64,000 nucleotides of DNA. Origin: Tragulus kanchil. Taxonomy: Eukaryota; Chordata; Mammalia; Artiodactyla; Tragulidae. Positions 1 through 12,118 of the stretch are shown one piece after another. The notes under the pieces were generated by a model. That model made no database searches, was not told where the DNA came from, and worked only from the letters and a program-made list of their open reading frames with translations. Made by a program: the position numbers and the translations under genes. The DNA is taken from assembly GCA_022376925.1 (NCBI GenBank), contig JAIOJX010000004.1:3596001-3660000 (forward strand), read 5' to 3'. Numbering within the stretch: the first letter of the stretch is position 1; every line of letters starts with the position of its first letter.

Positions 1-734
1 GCAGTCATCCTATTCATATGCAGGAGCCTTTCCTCTGCCCTCCATCTTGCTTCCTCCATTTCGTTTTCCCAATTCGAGTATTCAGTTTCCTCCCTTCCTG
101 CTACTCCCTTGCTCTGCCAGTCACTCCAAGCACTGGGCAGAGCCACTGGCGGCTGCTCTGGCGGGGCCGGGGCCGGGGCCCTACTCGGTGCTGCCTCAGC
201 CCCAGCCTCTGGTGCTCTGACCAGCTGCAACCCAGGGCTGTGATGTGGGCAGATCCCCCTCCCTCAAGCTCACCTCCTTCTCCCTCGCAACCAACTCCAC
301 CCCACCCGCTTCAGGCATCAGCACCTCAGCTCCAAGCAGAGTCCTGTACCTACCTACTCTTGAACGGATACAGGACAGCCAGTAGTTTATCCTCAAAAGA
401 AAACCAAGCCGTTAAAGAGGCTGGGCTCTACCGCTGGCTGGCTGAGTTTCCTCTGCTGTAGTGCTCAAGACAGCTTACTCCTCGGCCAGCAAAACCCCAG
501 AAGAGCCTGGAGCAACTACCTTCTCCAAACGCCTGCCGCCTCTTCCCAGCCTGTACTGATTGGGTCTGACCTCCACCTGCAGTCTTCAGAGACTGGAGAT
601 CTGCGAGATGACGCAAAGTTGGCTGCACCTGGGCAGCCCGGCGTTCACCGGAGGTGAAGGGAAGACCCAGGCCTTCCCTTCCCAGGCTCTGAGCACTCTG
701 TTGCTTTGTAGGTGCACCTGGGCACGCTAGCCGC

Positions 735-1135
735 TTAATGTTTTTGTTTTTCTTTTTTTAAACATTTATTTTTTATTTATTTATCTTTTGGGGGGTCGGG
801 TTGGGGAGGGAGGGGGACAGGCGGGCCACTTCTATTGGTCTTTCATTTCTCTATGTTCATCCGTCTTTGTCCTTTGGCTCCCGTGGGCCTCCCATCGCGG
901 TGGCGTCTGTCGTTGCAGAGCGCAGGCTCCCGTGGGCCTCCCATCGCGGTGGCGTCTGTCGTTGCAGAGCGCAGGCTCCGGGCGCACGCACTCCAGAGCT
1001 CCGGCTCGGTAATTGGACACATCAGTCCAGCCACTCCCTGGCACGTGGGAATCTTCCCAGGCCAGGGATCGAACCGGCGCCCCTTGCACTGCAAGGCGGT
1101 GTCCTTACCCACTGGACCATCAGGGGAAGCCCCGC
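735..1135 (-). mobile_element. tRNA-derived ruminant SINE (CHR-2 / Bov-tA type)
   Basis: On the minus strand it begins GGGGCTTCCCCTGATGGTCC and continues with tRNA-like A and B boxes, ending in a T-rich (poly-A) tract at 740-785. Target duplication CCGCTT(A/G)ATG at 731-740 and about 1132-1141. It contains a 49-bp internal repeat. Confidence 0.8.
876..973. repeat. Two perfect 49-bp tandem units inside a SINE
   Basis: Units 876-924 and 925-973 are identical (begin GGCTCCCGTGGGCCTCCCAT). They lie in the non-tRNA body of the SINE. This differs in scale from the 1.1-kb duplications and may be replication slippage. Confidence 0.9.
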
Positions 1136-4100
1136 TTGATGCTTTTTCAGCAGCTTTCCTCCTTGGTGCTGTTTCTTGACGGATAGCTGCACTCTGCGAA
1201 TGGATGCTCACACAGAGAAAATGTGAGAAGAGCAATCCCTAAATCAAAGGGGGTAGTCCACAACCCAGGTTTCAAACTTAAAAGCTGAAGATGGTCTGTG
1301 GATTGCACGTCTCTAGGAAATGGCCTTCCCTCACTCCCCCATAAACGCAGAGGGAACTCGGGAAAGCCTCCAGAGGTGTGAGGGAGAAAGCAAGAACTTG
1401 AGGATTTCGGATGCAGTTCTGTCTCCTAGTTTGCTTTCCAGAAAGTAACAAGCAAATGCTGCAGTGACTGTCCACGACTCGTCAACTGTAGCCTAAAAGC
1501 CATGCGTGCTGCCTGGCTAGCAAGGAATCTATCCTGGTGGTTCTGACACTGTGGCCAGTGTGGTCAGGGTCCCCTAAGAGTTTCCCCGAGGGCTGAGAGC
1601 AGGCTTCTTATTGCAGAGGAGCCCCGGAGAGTCCAGGCTCTGTCTCACCACCTGGTGAACTCCCCTCACGAGGAGGCAGGTGAAGGAGGTGGCTGTATGT
1701 CCTTGAAGAAACCAAAGTGAGGAGGAGGTTGTCTGACACTCGCCCGGGCTGCCTGGGAGAGGAGAATTCAGGAGTACACAGGTCGAAACACCCAAGTCTT
1801 TGCTTCCTTTCTGAGCAGGTAGGGGCTTAATCTTCTGGTAGATGACCACAACATTTTAATCCTCCCCAGCAGAGACCAAAAATGAGCTCATCTTGACATC
1901 TGGGAAATTTCCAGGTAGAAAATATTCAGCCCAAGACCTCATATGGCATGTGGCCTTAGCACACCACAATGCTCGTTCCTCCAGGCAAACTTTAAGTAGA
2001 CATACTTAAAAGCAGTTCAATGCTAATACCCTGCTAGTTTGCCTCACTCAAAAGAGAGTTAAAATTCTCAGGGAGGGAAAACCAAAATGTGTCCAGTCAT
2101 ATATATTTCCTTCAAGTCAGATGTGTGGGGTATGTTCTTCTGGGGTGAATTTTCCTGTTTTCTGCTCCCTCATTTCTCCTTTACACACTTGCCCCAACAA
2201 GGTAATCAGGGCTGATTTCATTAAGAATACAGGCCTATATACCTCCATGCGATCATATTAGACACAGGGGAAATGTCCCAACATCTCTATAAGGCAAGCT
2301 TTCTAGTCAGGGAGCAGTGGGTGTTATCCCCGGAGCCAGAGGACCCCCATTAAAATCAGGTTTGGCAGAGTGTGCTACAGTCATCCAAAACCCAACCATC
2401 ATTAGCCAGTCCTAACAAAGAAACCCGTCAGACGTGGATCAACACAGAGGCGTGGGATCTAACCCAGGGTCTGGGACTCGAACTTCATGGATTCCCTGCA
2501 TATGCCCATGGCTTTAACCTTCTGTATTGTCTCCCTTAGTGTTGAACTCTAACCTACTATCCAGGGTTATTAGGCAACATAGGCACAGGTGCATTTTAAC
2601 ACGGTTACTCACCCCAAAGACACCTGCTGTAGGATCTGTTTCTTCTTGCAGAATTAAAAGGAGCATTGAGGGGCCTGGAGAACCAGAGCAGGGAACAGGA
2701 ACCCTACAGCTGATTCTGTACAGAAATTTACTCTAGGTGACCTCTCAGGGGCTGTGGCGAGGGCCCACACTATGCCAGCAGTTACAGTGCCCCTGGCAGG
2801 CTGTCACTAGACACAGAAAGGATAAGAAGAGAATACTATGAAACACTCTAGGTGCATATTTCAACAAGCTAGATAAAATGGACACATCTCTGGAGAGACA
2901 GGAAGAGGCTTCCAGCATCACTGAGCTGGCCTGGTGCTCCCCAAGGGAGGATGAAAGGGGCCTCTGCTAAGCCCATCCTGGAGCAGAGCTCCTAGCTGTT
3001 CAGAGTGATGCCTACTGAGGCCACCAGGAGAGATGCAGAAGGTATAGATGAGAGAGAAAGAAATGGTTTCTTCTTTATTTTTATGATATTTAGGGGTTTG
3101 TTTGAATGCAATACAAGACAAACTAACAAATAATGTATTGAGCTGAAATAAGTGCCAAGACTGGGGAACGTTAAGTTTTACCAGGCAGAAGCCAGGAAGC
3201 AAAAAAGGGGGCATTAGAAAACAAAGAGCAAAGGCAATTGGCAGACCTGCTAGTTGGCCACCAGCAGTTCCAGGAGCAGGCAGAGGCTGGCAGAGCCAGG
3301 AATCCCTTCCCACCAGCAGACTTCGGTCCCGTTTGCCCCCACAGTGCTCACTGTGAGATGGTCACACATAAAGAGGGACCCACTCTCCCCAGAATGGAAG
3401 TCCCCCAAGCCCTTCTCCCAGCCACAGCCTCTTGCCCAGCAACAGCTGCTGGTCTGAACCGTGCACACGGCACACCCTTCCTGACGCTGGTCTGTGCATC
3501 TGCTGCTCATCCATGTGTCCACATCCACACATTCAGCCAGAGTTGGTGGTTTTAAAAAATCATCTCATATGCTATTTATTGGGCTGCGGGCTTGGGTTCA
3601 TTCCCTTAACCACGCGCATCAGAAGTCTTTCCAGGTCAGTACATAGACCTCTATCTTCTTGGTTTTTAATTGCTTTCTTGTATTCATGATGTGAATTTTT
3701 TTTTCCCACCATTCCTCTACTGAATGGACACTTTAGTGACTTGATTTTTCTCCAGACAAGGCTGCAGTGAACATCACAGAGCTTGATCGCTGTGCACGTG
3801 TGACTTCCTGTGAGCGGGATCCATTCCTAGAGGAAGGGCTGTGGGCTCCGGGGGCAGGTGGAGTAAAGCGTGGGGGTGCTGTGCAACTGCCCCCAAACAA
3901 GGCTGGTCAATGCACACTCCCCCCAAGAGCGTGTGGGGAAGCCCAGCCTCACTACATTCTTGCTGACGTTGGCTATCACTGATCTTGAAAAATGTTGCCT
4001 ACCTCATAGATAAATGGTATTTCACTGGAGTTTTAATGTGCATTTCTGAAGTCAATGGAAAAATGAGGGGAAAAAAATTAACATGTATATTGGCTATTTG

Positions 4101-4242
4101 GATCTCTTCTATAGGTATCATTGGCCTATTTTCCCATCCATTGCTTGTCTTTTATTGACTTGTTGACACTATTTATATTCTGTATTATTTCTATTAACCC
4201 CATTATCAGATATGTTGAAAATATTCTTGACCAATCTACTCC

Positions 4243-6497
4243 TCATCTCAGTAAATCTTTTTTGTTATCTTTATTTACATAGAAGTTTTACTTTGTTTGT
4301 TGTCTAATTTGTTGGTGTTTTCATTTCTGGTTTCTGGGTTTTGTGTCTTGCTGAGAAAGGCTGAGCCACTAATTATCTACAGGGCACTTTCATTTCTATT
4401 TTCTCATGGAGGCCTGGGCCACAGGGACTCAGTGAAGCGCATAGCGTCTCTACTAGACATAAGAAAAAGAAAGATCAGGGAGGGTAAGTGACTTATCTCA
4501 GGTCACACAGCAACTATGGGGAAAACTTAGAGCTGGAATTGGGATTCTCAGGCCCAGGCTAAAACTCCTGACAGCCAGGGTCAATCAGCTAGTACACATG
4601 CTCACTGCATTCCTGGCAGGTCACCTGGATGTCTTTTGTCATTAGAAAGCAATAGCCCATGTTTCCCATGTTTCCCTATCCGGGAACAGATCTGCCGCCT
4701 TGGGGCACCCACTTGCTGCTCCCGGTGCTGCATTCAGGACTCCCAGGTATCTCTGTTTCCTGTCCCCTGACAGGCCTCCAGGAACGTAGAATAGCCCTTT
4801 AGAGGTCCTCTTTGATCCTGGTCTCCCAGCACATCTGGTCATCCTCACTGCATCAGATCTTCAACTATATGCAGGGTAAGCAATGCAACGTTAACTTTCC
4901 CAAGTCCAAAGACAGCTCTTTTGTGTGGTGACGGACACAATAAGATGTCATGGGGGGACAGGATGCCGAGTCTTCAAGGGCTCCATGAGCAGTGACTTTG
5001 GCGATGGTCTTTGGAAGAGTCATCCAGTTAGAAAGGAAATCTAGGAGAGTGAACGGTATGAAGACAGAGGGGACAAAAATTCAGAGCATTCTGAGGCTGA
5101 CCAGAGGAAGAGGGCAAGAGGCAGAGGTAGGAAGGGTTGACTTCCCAAAGGAGAGTCCCTGACCACATGGCTGGGAGCTTAGCCTTTGCTACAGAGCTGG
5201 CAGAGGCGGGTACCTCCAAGTACAGTCCAGGAGCCCCAGCCTCAGAGCAACACTGCTGATATGCAGATCAGGGTCATCCCAGGCCCAAAGTAGGAACCTG
5301 AACAGGAAACAGGCTCTCTAGGGGATTCTGATGCTCACCTTTATCTGAGGCCACTGCTCTCCAAGGCTTAAGTGACCATCATCTAGTAAATCTTTTTGTT
5401 TTTAAAGAAGTTTTACTTTGTTTGTTGTCTAATTTGTTGGTGTTTTCATTTCTGGTTTCTGGGTTTTGTGTCTTGCTGAGAAAGGCTGAGCCACTAATTA
5501 TCTACAGGGCACTTTCATTTCTATTTTCTCATGGAGGCCTGGGCCACAGGGACTCAGTGAAGCGCATAGCGTCTCTACTAGACATAAGAAAAAGAAAGAT
5601 CAGGGAGGGTAAGTGACTTATCTCAGGTCACACAGCAACTATGGGGAAAACTTAGAGCTGGAATTGGGATTCTCAGGCCCAGGCTAAAACTCCTGACAGC
5701 CAGGGTCAATCAGCTAGTACACATGCTCACTGCATTCCTGGCAGGTCACCTGGATGTCTTTTGTCATTAGAAAGCAATAGCCCATGTTTCCCATGTTTCC
5801 CTATCCGGGAACAGATCTGCCGCCTTGGGGCACCCACTTGCTGCTCCCGGTGCTGCATTCAGGACTCCCAGGTATCTCTGTTTCCTGTCCCCTGACAGGC
5901 CTCCAGGAACGTAGAATAGCCCTTTAGAGGTCCTCTTTGATCCTGGTCTCCCAGCACATCTGGTCATCCTCACTGCATCAGATCTTCAACTATATGCAGG
6001 GTAAGCAATGCAACGTTAACTTTCCCAAGTCCAAAGACAGCTCTTTTGTGTGGTGACGGACACAATAAGATGTCATGGGGGGACAGGATGCCGAGTCTTC
6101 AAGGGCTCCATGAGCAGTGACTTTGGCGATGGTCTTTGGAAGAGTCATCCAGTTAGAAAGGAAATCTAGGAGAGTGAACGGTATGAAGACAGAGGGGACA
6201 AAAATTCAGAGCATTCTGAGGCTGACCAGAGGAAGAGGGCAAGAGGCAGAGGTAGGAAGGGTTGACTTCCCAAAGGAGAGTCCCTGACCACATGGCTGGG
6301 AGCTTAGCCTTTGCTACAGAGCTGGCAGAGGCGGGTACCTCCAAGTACAGTCCAGGAGCCCCAGCCTCAGAGCAACACTGCTGATATGCAGATCAGGGTC
6401 ATCCCAGGCCCAAAGTAGGAACCTGAACAGGAAACAGGCTCTCTAGGGGATTCTGATGCTCACCTTTATCTGAGGCCACTGCTCTCCAAGGCTTAAG
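4243..6497. repeat. Direct tandem duplication, offset 1125 bp
   Basis: Copies about 4243-5371 and 5379-6497, head to tail. The bodies appear identical. The start of copy 2 is garbled compared with copy 1 (bases missing between CAGTAAATC and GAAGTTTTAC). Interpreted as an unmerged contig overlap. Confidence 0.9.
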
Positions 6498-8340
6498 TGA
6501 TGGTCTTGAGGAAACCTGAGACTCTCTAAGATGCAGGCGAAGTTTGTGTCTGGTCTGAGGACAGGGTGCTCACTACCACGTAACTCAAACAAAGTTCGTG
6601 ACCTGGGCTGGTGGGGATTGCTCCTTGGTGGAGGGTATTGAGGTGGAAAAGGTGGTTGACCAGGGATGTGGAGATCACAGCGGCCCTGAGGGGTGCCCTA
6701 GGCCACCTCAGCAGAGCCTCTGATGTCTTTGTCTGAGACATCAGAGCACACTGTTTGCCCTGTAATTTCTGTCTACCTGGATATTCTTTCCATCTCCTTA
6801 GATATATGCATTTTATAACCCTGACCTTTGTGTTTTAGCAAAACGTTTTGAACTTTTTGCTATCATGGATACCAACCGAAACTGATCAAGAACTAGAAAT
6901 TCTGATCAGAACCATAACCAGCAAAGAGATCGAATCAATCATCAAAAATTTACCAACAAGGGCAAACCCAGGACCAGATAGTTTCACTGGTGAGTTCTAT
7001 CAAACATTTAAGGAATTAACCAGATCCATCTCAACTCATTAAAAAAATAGAAGATGAGGGGACACACTTCTCTACTCATTCTAGGAGGGCAACATTACCT
7101 CAATACCAGCATTAGACAAGGACATTATAAGAAAAGAAAACTACAGACCAATATCCCTTAGGAACAGAGATGCAAACATACTCAACAAAACGCTAGCAAA
7201 CCAAATCCGCAAACATATTAAAGTGATTACACACCACGACCAAGTGGGCTTTATCTCAGAAATGGAAAGAACAAAATCAGAGCATTCTGAGGCTGACCAG
7301 AGGAAGAGGGCAAGAGGCAGAGGTAGGAAGGGTTGACTTCCCAAAGGAGAGTCCCTGACCACATGGCTGGGAGCTTAGCCTTTGCTACAGAGCTGGCAGA
7401 GGCGGGTACCTCCAAGTACAGTCCAGGAGCCCCAGCCTCAGAGCAACACTGCTGATATGCAGATCAGGGTCATCCCAGGCCCAAAGTAGGAACCTGAACA
7501 GGAAACAGGCTCTCTAGGGGATTCTGATGCTCACCTTTATCTGAGGCCACTGCTCTCCAAGGCTTAAGTGATGGTCTTGAGGAAACCTGAGACTCTCTAA
7601 GATGCAGGCGAAGTTTGTGTCTGGTCTGAGGACAGGGTGCTCACTACCACGTAACTCAAACAAAGTTCGTGACCTGGGCTGGTGGGGATTGCTCCTTGGT
7701 GGAGGGTATTGAGGTGGAAAAGGTGGTTGACCAGGGATGTGGAGATCACAGCGGCCCTGAGGGGTGCCCTAGGCCACCTCAGCAGAGCCTCTGATGTCTT
7801 TGTCTGAGACATCAGAGCACACTGTTTGCCCTGTAATTTCTGTCTACCTGGATATTCTTTCCATCTCCTTAGATATATGCATTTTATAACCCTGACCTTT
7901 GTGTTTTAGCAAAACGTTTTGAACTTTTTGCTATCATGGATACCAACCGAAACTGATCAAGAACTAGAAATTCTGATCAGAACCATAACCAGCAAAGAGA
8001 TCGAATCAATCATCAAAAATTTACCAACAAGGGCAAACCCAGGACCAGATAGTTTCACTGGTGAGTTCTATCAAACATTTAAGGAATTAACCAGATCCAT
8101 CTCAACTCATTAAAAAAATAGAAGATGAGGGGACACACTTCTCTACTCATTCTAGGAGGGCAACATTACCTCAATACCAGCATTAGACAAGGACATTATA
8201 AGAAAAGAAAACTACAGACCAATATCCCTTAGGAACAGAGATGCAAACATACTCAACAAAACGCTAGCAAACCAAATCCGCAAACATATTAAAGTGATTA
8301 CACACCACGACCAAGTGGGCTTTATCTCAGAAATGGAAAG
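6205..8340. repeat. Direct tandem duplication, offset 1071 bp, chained to the previous one
   Basis: Copies about 6205-7270 and 7276-8340. It shares 6205-6497 with the preceding duplication, so that segment occurs three times (from about 5080, 6205 and 7276). It spans the junction of segmental-duplication copy A with the L1 insertion. Confidence 0.9.
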
Positions 8341-10210
8341 ATGGTTCAACACATGAAAATCAATCTACCACACCACGTCCACAGAACAACAGAATCTCAT
8401 ATGATTAACCCAACCGATGCAGTAAAAAAAAAAAAAAAGCCCTTAACAAATCTAACATGCTTGTGCAATAAAACATCCAAAAAACTAGAAACTAAAATGA
8501 GCACCCTCAACATAATTAAGAGCATATATAAAAACTCACAGCTAACTCTGATAAAACACTGAAAACGCCCTCCCCCACCATCCCCTTACACAGGAACAAA
8601 GCAAGGATGTTGGCTCTCAGCTCTTCTACTCAACCTTATACTGGAGGTCCTAGTCAGAGCAATCATGAAGAAAAAGAAATAAAAGGCACCCAAATTACAA
8701 GGAAGAAATAACTTTCTCTAGTCAAAGATGACATAATCTTATATACAGAAAAACCCTAAAATCTAAAACCCCTCCCACAAATATAGTAGAGGTAATATAT
8801 ATTCAGCAGAATCACGGGATACAAAACCAACAAACAAAACTCAAGTGTATTTCTATACAAGAGCAGTAAACAAAAGAAAAAAAAAGAGATAAACAACCTA
8901 AAAAGAAAAATTTTAAGTAATTGTTTTTGTGATAGCATCGAAATGAATAACATACTTGGGAAGCAAGTTAACCAAAGAGATGAAAGACATAAACACTGAA
9001 AACCATGGCACACTGAAGAAAGAAATTAAGAACACTAAATAAATTCAAAGACAACTGTGTTCACATTTAATATTGTTAAAATGACAATACCCCTGAGGTG
9101 ATCAATAAAATCAGCATAAACCCACCCTTAGAGAAATGAAAGATTCACATGGAAATTTCTGGTGAGTTCTATCAAACATTTAAGGAATTAACCAGATCCA
9201 GCTCAACTCATTAAAAAAATAGAAGAGGAGGGGACACACTTCTCTACTCATTCTAGGAGGGCAACATTACCTCAATACCAGCATTAGACAAGGACATTAT
9301 AAGAAAAGAAAACTACAGACCAATATCCCTTAGGAACAGAGATGCAAACATACTCAACAAAACGCTAGCAAACCAAATCCGCAAACATATTAAAGTGATT
9401 ACACACCACGACCAAGTGGGCTTTATCTCAGAAATGGAAAGATGGTTCAACACATGAAAATCAATCTACCACACCACGTCCACAGAACAACAGAATCTCA
9501 TATGATTAACCCAACCGATGCAGTAAAAAAAAAAAAAAAGCCCTTAACAAATCTAACATGCTTGTGCAATAAAACATCCAAAAAACTAGAAACTAAAATG
9601 AGCACCCTCAACATAATTAAGAGCATATATAAAAACTCACAGCTAACTCTGATAAAACACTGAAAACGCCCTCCCCCACCATCCCCTTACACAGGAACAA
9701 AGCAAGGATGTTGGCTCTCAGCTCTTCTACTCAACCTTATACTGGAGGTCCTAGTCAGAGCAATCATGAAGAAAAAGAAATAAAAGGCACCCAAATTACA
9801 AGGAAGAAATAACTTTCTCTAGTCAAAGATGACATAATCTTATATACAGAAAAACCCTAAAATCTAAAACCCCTCCCACAAATATAGTAGAGGTAATATA
9901 TATTCAGCAGAATCACGGGATACAAAACCAACAAACAAAACTCAAGTGTATTTCTATACAAGAGCAGTAAACAAAAGAAAAAAAAAGAGATAAACAACCT
10001 AAAAAGAAAAATTTTAAGTAATTGTTTTTGTGATAGCATCGAAATGAATAACATACTTGGGAAGCAAGTTAACCAAAGAGATGAAAGACATAAACACTGA
10101 AAACCATGGCACACTGAAGAAAGAAATTAAGAACACTAAATAAATTCAAAGACAACTGTGTTCACATTTAATATTGTTAAAATGACAATACCCCTGAGGT
10201 GATCAATAAA
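8060..10210. repeat. Direct tandem duplication of L1 sequence, offset 1101 bp
   Basis: Copies about 8060-9115 and 9161-10210, chained to the previous duplication. The 45-bp junction 9116-9160 is a shortened, error-rich version of the sequence that follows copy 2 near 10240-10290. Confidence 0.9.
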
Positions 10211-10730
10211 TTCAGTCTCTATCAAAACCCCAGAGGCCTTCATTAGAGAAATAAAAAAGATGATTCTCAGATTCACATGGAATTTCAAGAGATGCTGAAT
10301 AGCCAAATCAAATTTGAAAAAAATAACCAAACAAAGAAGTGAAATTGGAGTCACACTTCTCAATTTCACAACTTACTACAAAGCTAAGAAATGAAAACAT
10401 GTGGTACTGGCATAAGAATAGATTCAGAGGTCAATAGAAAAGAGTTCAGGAAAAACCTTCACATCTGCAGTCAACATGCCAAGACCATCCAATAGGGAGA
10501 AACAGGCTTTTCAACACATGGTGTTAAGAGAACTGGATATCCATATACAGAAGAATGAAGTCAGACTCATACTTCATACCATATACAAAAATTAACTCAA
10601 AATGGACTGAAGACCTAAATATAAAGGACAAAACTATAAAACTCTCAGAGGAATCCATATGACCTGGACTTGATAATGTCATCAAAACCTATGCCAAGAC
10701 CAGTGTCTACGTATGTAATCAAAACCACAA

Positions 10731-10896
10731 GGGAAACTTCTCTGGAAGTCCAGTGGTTAAAACTCCATGTTCCCAATACAGAGGACCCGGGTTTAATCCC
10801 TGGTCAGGGAACTAGATCCCACGTGCCACAGCTAAAACCCAGCACAGCCAAATAAATAAATAAATACATTTTAAAAATTAAAAGCACTTTAAAAAA
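10731..10896 (+). mobile_element. Bov-tA SINE inserted in L1
   Basis: tRNA-like head (CTTCTCTGGAAGTCCAGTGG) with B-box GGTTTAATCCC and an A-rich tail. Flanked by the target duplication AAAACCACAAGG at 10721-10732 and 10897-10908. Confidence 0.88.
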
Positions 10897-11885
10897 AAAA
10901 CCACAAGGAACTGAAAAATAAATTAGATTTCATCAAAACTTAAACACTGTGGTGCAAAGAATACCATCAAGAGAATGAAAACAGCACATGGCAGGACACA
11001 TTTGCAAACCATGCACGCAGGTGTGAAGCATCTAAAATATGTCTGTGTATGTCTTATAATTCAACAGAAATATAAACTATCAAAAGTCTCCAGATAAAGG
11101 TGTAAGCCAAGTGTGGGGATTTGCAGGACCAAATACACACCCGCTACATACAGTTTGGTGACTCTCAAACCCTGCACAAAACAGTACTTTCTGGTCCCGG
11201 GTTTCTGCATCAGCAGATCTGCAGTGTTCTGTGGGGATCCACAAGGGCAGATCAACTGGCGATTAAGAAAGGTGGTTTCAGGGGCTTTGGATCTGCCCTC
11301 CCATGCCACCTTACAGGGGACGCTTTGCACCCGGAGCCGTGGCGTCTGGACAGTGTAACTCCCATGGGTGGGCCCTCTTGGCCCTTCCTGGCCTCCCGTC
11401 AGCCCAAGCGTCCACTCTTACCTTTTGTAGAATTTGTTCAGGGACTTCTGGTTGGAGTTTGTCTCCTGATGGTAATAGCACAGTGTGCCATCGATCTGGG
11501 TATTCTTTAATGTCTACTTCTTCCTGTTAGAATTAATTCTGTTAGTAGGTCTTGTCCCACCCAGGGAATAATCAGGCATATACAGGCTTATAGAGAGAGC
11601 TGTGCTTTAAGTGTGAGTTTTTCTCTCAATTGTGTAGATCAGAGGTAAAAAGGGGGAGGGCACGCGTACAAACACCCTGGGTAGATCCTGGCCCTCTAGA
11701 CGTGCAGGAACTTGTCTCAGTGGATGTTGCCTTCCCTGAGGCCCAGTAGCCCCTGAGGCAACCTGGGTACAGGGTATAGTTCTGCATCCCTTCCGCAAAT
11801 TCTTATTTTGCAAAGCGACTTAACCAGTCTGGGTCAAATATCATACCTGCCTACTTTTTTTTCCGCTTTGTTTATATACTGGTTT

Positions 11886-12118
11886 GTGTGCATGCGTGTG
11901 GGCTAAGTAGCTTCAGTTGTGTCTGATGTTTCTGTGATGCCCCCATGGACTGTAGCCCACCAGGCTCCTCTGTCCATGGGATTCTCCAGGCAAGAACACT
12001 GGAGTGGGCTGCCGTGCCCTCCTCCATGGGATCTTCCCAACCCAGGGATCACACTGGCATCTCCTGTGGCTCCGGCACTGCAGGCGGAGTCTCTACCGCT
12101 GAGCCACAGGGATGCCCT
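11886..12118 (-). mobile_element. Bov-A2 SINE
   Basis: Reverse complement of the ruminant Bov-A2 consensus (CATGGACTGTAGCCCACCAG, then TCTCCAGGCAAGAACACTGG). Target duplication TATACTGGTTT at 11875-11885 and 12119-12129. Confidence 0.9.

Larger units (their letters stand above)
1..6780. repeat. Old segmental duplication, copy A
   Basis: Sequence collinear with 12623-19620 but diverged by substitutions and many indels, apart from well-conserved patches (1741-1850 and 13570-13679 look identical). It is cut by the window start and, at about 6780-6880, by an L1 insertion. It includes unique pieces at about 735-1500 and 2235-2815 that copy B lacks. No gene is recognised in it; it probably lies in CSF1R intron 1. 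Confidence 0.8.
6880..11040 (+). mobile_element. L1 LINE, truncated and decayed, with ORF2 reverse transcriptase remnants
   Basis: Plus-strand translation shows ITSKEIESIIKNLPTRANPGP, then [17 protein letters not shown] and SLVKDD-like pieces, matching the order of L1 ORF2. The 3' UTR-type sequence runs to about 11040. Many stops and frameshifts, so inactive. It is interrupted by a Bov-tA SINE at 10731-10896 and inflated by two 1.1-kb duplications. It interrupts segmental copy A. Confidence 0.85.

Noticed and set aside
6848..7042. Functional reverse transcriptase
   Set aside because: It is a short surviving piece of L1 ORF2 in a LINE broken by stops, indels and a SINE.
4243..10210. A novel tandem-repeat or amplification system with a 1.1-kb unit
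   Set aside because: The repeated units have no sequence in common with each other; only the length is similar. No shared terminal motif is seen.
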